Below, piece after piece: positions 62,087 through 64,000 of a stretch of 64,000 bases of DNA (position 1 is its first letter; the number at the start of each line of letters is the position of its first letter). The stretch comes from Chitinophagaceae bacterium (GTDB taxonomy: Bacteria; Bacteroidota; Bacteroidia; Chitinophagales; Chitinophagaceae): positions 32,938 to 96,937 of the forward strand of contig JACMLY010000111.1 of the NCBI GenBank assembly GCA_014379345.1, in the 5' to 3' direction. Both the position numbers and the translations under genes were made by a program. The notes under the pieces are model-generated. The model saw nothing but the letters and a program-made list of their open reading frames with translations. It did no database searches and had not been told where the DNA came from.

Positions 62087-63052
62087 CTATTTTTGAATAT
62101 TCAGATCGTTGTTTAACCATACAACTTTCTGTTCTGATCGATGCGGCCGACCGATGATGTCTTTGTAAAGATCCGGTCTCCTTGCCTTTATGTACCGGTG
62201 GCCCCCAGCCTTCTTCAAGCGTTCCGGAGTACATACGGCAATAGCAATATCATCATCAAAACTTCTGCATTCAGCTAAAATATCACCGAATGGGTCAATG
62301 ATCATTGAGCATCCGCTTTTCAGCTGATCATCATCCATCCCGACAGGATTAGAAAATACTGCGTAGATAGCATTGTCGTAAGCCCGTGCCGGCAGCCATT
62401 TCATGAGCCAGGCCCGCCCTTTCATACCGTCAAACTCTAACCGTAAAGAAGTGGGATCGGTTTGCCTGCTTTGCCACAACGCCGGGTCAACAAACCCGGC
62501 TCCGGGACGGGTGGAGGGAGTGCACATAGTTACATGCGGCATAAAAATAATTTGTGCTCCCAGCAAAGTGGTAGCGCGTACATTCTCGATAATATTATTA
62601 TCATAGCAGATAAGAATTCCGCATTTCCATCCATGAATATCAAATATCACATACTTGTCACCGGGTGTCAGGTGAGGGTTAATGAATGGATGTAGTTTTC
62701 TGTAGGAAGCAACCAACCCGTTTTTGTCGACACATACATACGCTTTGTACAACATATCAGCGGCATCTTTTTCAAACAGCCCGGCAAGCACAACGATATT
62801 ATTTTTTTTTGCTATAGTTGTCAATTGCCTGATACTTTCACCACCGGGAATATATTCAGCCACATCAAGCATCTGTTCTTTCGATAGCTGACGGGCGAAT
62901 GTGTATCCTGTTATAGAACATTCGTGAAAAGCAACTACATCGGCTCCCTGCTGCATGGCTTTTGCACACAGTCGATCGATAACCTCCAAATTATATTGTT
63001 TATCGGCGCTACGATGCTCGAATTGTGCAGTGGCAATTGTAATATTCTGCAT
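62087..63052 (-). CDS. Carbon-nitrogen hydrolase (nitrilase superfamily)
   Basis: 321-residue cytosolic amidase-fold enzyme with a complete Glu-Lys-Cys triad: E44 in VAFHECSITG, K119 in YRKLHPF, and C149 in GILICYDNNI. The ending after residue 270 (RRPDLYKDIIGRPHR) matches plant-type and bacterial N-carbamoyl/omega-amidase relatives with a C-terminal extension. It hydrolyses a C-N bond other than a peptide bond; the specific amide is unknown. Confidence 0.9.
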   Translation of the reverse strand: MQNITIATAQFEHRSADKQYNLEVIDRLCAKAMQQGADVVAFHECSITGYTFARQLSKEQMLDVAEYIPGGESIRQLTTIAKKNNIVVLAGLFEKDAADMLYKAYVCVDKNGLVASYRKLHPFINPHLTPGDKYVIFDIHGWKCGILICYDNNIIENVRATTLLGAQIIFMPHVTMCTPSTRPGAGFVDPALWQSRQTDPTSLRLEFDGMKGRAWLMKWLPARAYDNAIYAVFSNPVGMDDDQLKSGCSMIIDPFGDILAECRSFDDDIAIAVCTPERLKKAGGHRYIKARRPDLYKDIIGRPHRSEQKVVWLNNDLNIQK

Positions 63053-63476
63053 AGTTGATTATGATTATACTGTAAATATACTGCAGCCACCCTACGCAGT
63101 GCCCGCACGTACTGGTCTATAAAAAAAATATCAATCCCGGCACTTAGTGTCTGATCTATCAGAACGTCGCCTTTAGATTTACATCGGAGCACAAAAGCTG
63201 ATACCTAAGAAAACTAAAAAAATGTCTGCCAAATAGGTCATACTTTAATATTTTGCTCTCCGGCATCATTCGGAAGCTAAGAGCTTCGCAAGATAAAAAT
63301 CTAACCGTGCACCAGCCCTTTAATGTTATTAATTGCAGAAAGAGCAATTGTACAACGCAGTAATTTATTATTAAATTGAGTGTTACCTGCGATCCAAAAA
63401 GGAGTTCGAATGAGCGCAGAGTGAAATAATGTCTTACAGTTTGATTAATTTATTTTCTCATCCGGCAGGCAGGGAA
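63053..63476. other. 424-base spacer without a recognisable gene
   Basis: AT-rich DNA with stop codons in all frames at short intervals. I see a weak hairpin (aattgc/gcaatt, 63331-63349) and a fragment of a ccggcaggcagg repeat near 63463, but no RNA gene, promoter with confidence, or peptide-coding frame longer than about 60 codons that looks real. Confidence 0.6.
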
Positions 63477-64000
63477 TTACTGATCATTTAATCCCTTTCC
63501 ATTGAGAATTTGCTGCATATATTTTTCAACCCTTGACTCCCGGGTTTTGGATTGCTTGGGTGCAGAAAAATAAAGAATATATCCTCTTTGCCGTCCCGGG
63601 GTCAATGCATTAAATGCTTTTTTTAAAGCAGGTCCGCCTTTGGCGGATAATTTATTTTGAAGTTCTTCAGGGATTATGAGTTCTGTGGTCTTTTTAAAAT
63701 TCACTTTCAACCCGGCTTTTTCCACTTCAATAGATTCATATATATAGGCTTTCAAGACGGGTTTCATCTTGACTATTTCCCGAACATTGGTGAACCGAAT
63801 CTGGCGCGCAGCCTGCACATTCTTCGTTTGTTGGATTAGCAGACGATGGGTATCCTTTAACAAGGCACCTTTGAAAAACAAAAGCGCACAGTATTCTTTA
63901 AACACGTGTATTAAAACTATGTTACTTTTCTGAAACGTGTAACAAGGCACTCCCCACTTCAATTCTTCGGTAAGCCCACAGTCAAGAATGATCATTCTCA
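63477..64000 (-). CDS. YdeI/OmdA-family protein (N-terminus beyond window)
   Basis: At least 172 residues are visible. A DUF1801-like N-terminal part is seen in CGLTEELKWGVPCYTFQKSNIVLIHVFKEYCALLFFKGALL. The OmdA C-terminal domain follows, with IPEELQNKLSAKGGPALKKAFNALTPGRQRGYILYFSAPKQSKTRESRVEKYMQQI. Family members start about 20-25 residues before the first visible Met, so the real start lies to the right of the window. Function unknown; related proteins are annotated only by domain. Confidence 0.8.
   Translation of the reverse strand, partial: RMIILDCGLTEELKWGVPCYTFQKSNIVLIHVFKEYCALLFFKGALLKDTHRLLIQQTKNVQAARQIRFTNVREIVKMKPVLKAYIYESIEVEKAGLKVNFKKTTELIIPEELQNKLSAKGGPALKKAFNALTPGRQRGYILYFSAPKQSKTRESRVEKYMQQILNGKGLNDQ

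Overview
The window looks like a chromosomal segment of a member of the Bacteroidota, most likely of the Chitinophagaceae or a close relative (inferred from gene content, no search run). Pointers are: a single-chain SecD-SecF fusion, a 308-residue NusB, DUF1573, DUF4199 and YitT proteins, a stand-alone methylmalonyl-CoA mutase catalytic chain, menaquinone synthesis by the futalosine route (MqnA), outward-facing glycoside hydrolases, weak Shine-Dalgarno sequences, and -7 boxes of the Bacteroidota form TAnnTTTG in front of many genes. No phage, insertion sequence, rRNA or CRISPR array is visible.

Layout. Positions 362-15694 hold a glycan-degradation locus: a DUF1593 gene broken by one in-frame stop, a minus-strand run (CBM9/PKD protein, GH35/DUF5597, beta-propeller protein, DUF5060/apiosidase-like enzyme, GH78 alpha-L-rhamnosidase), and a divergent plus-strand pair (GH2 and GH97). 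The set suggests a rhamnose- and galactose-containing plant or algal polysaccharide such as rhamnogalacturonan. No SusC/SusD pair is in the window. Positions 15856-31094 are mostly housekeeping: hscB followed 8 nt later by tRNA-Leu(CAA), a lipoprotein, an AlaDH/lysine-dehydrogenase-like enzyme, trmN6, tsaD, a FtsX-type permease, an aldose epimerase, a YitT protein, acetyltransferase and M20 peptidase genes, a PIN toxin-antitoxin pair, a mutase chain, an A-type Fe-S carrier, and a membrane-bound LuxR-type regulator. Positions 31116-48585 carry secDF, a beta-lactamase-fold lipoprotein, aspC, an oxidoreductase, the nusB-DUF1573-yajC-coaE group, groES-groEL, purB and mqnA. Positions 48613-59483 are a cell-surface glycan locus: five glycosyltransferases, two FkbM methyltransferases, another methyltransferase and a YfhO-type membrane protein on both strands. 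The end has a queuosine-precursor transporter with a small membrane partner, an acetyltransferase, an acidic hypothetical protein, a nitrilase-family amidohydrolase, and a YdeI-family gene cut by the window edge.

The most unusual feature is between the genes. At least fourteen intergenic spacers carry elements of one architecture but different sequence: short arrays with a strict period of 7 or 8 bases, usually as two inverted arms around a short centre. Families include gtttaaa, gatgtac, gtgagtg, attgaac and cgcaaac (period 7), and ctatgttt, ccacgaag-acacaaag and ggctaatt (period 8). Arms sometimes differ by one whole unit. Several elements extend open reading frames upstream of the real start, and one sits directly upstream of the mqnA promoter. 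This is the best candidate in the window for something poorly described.
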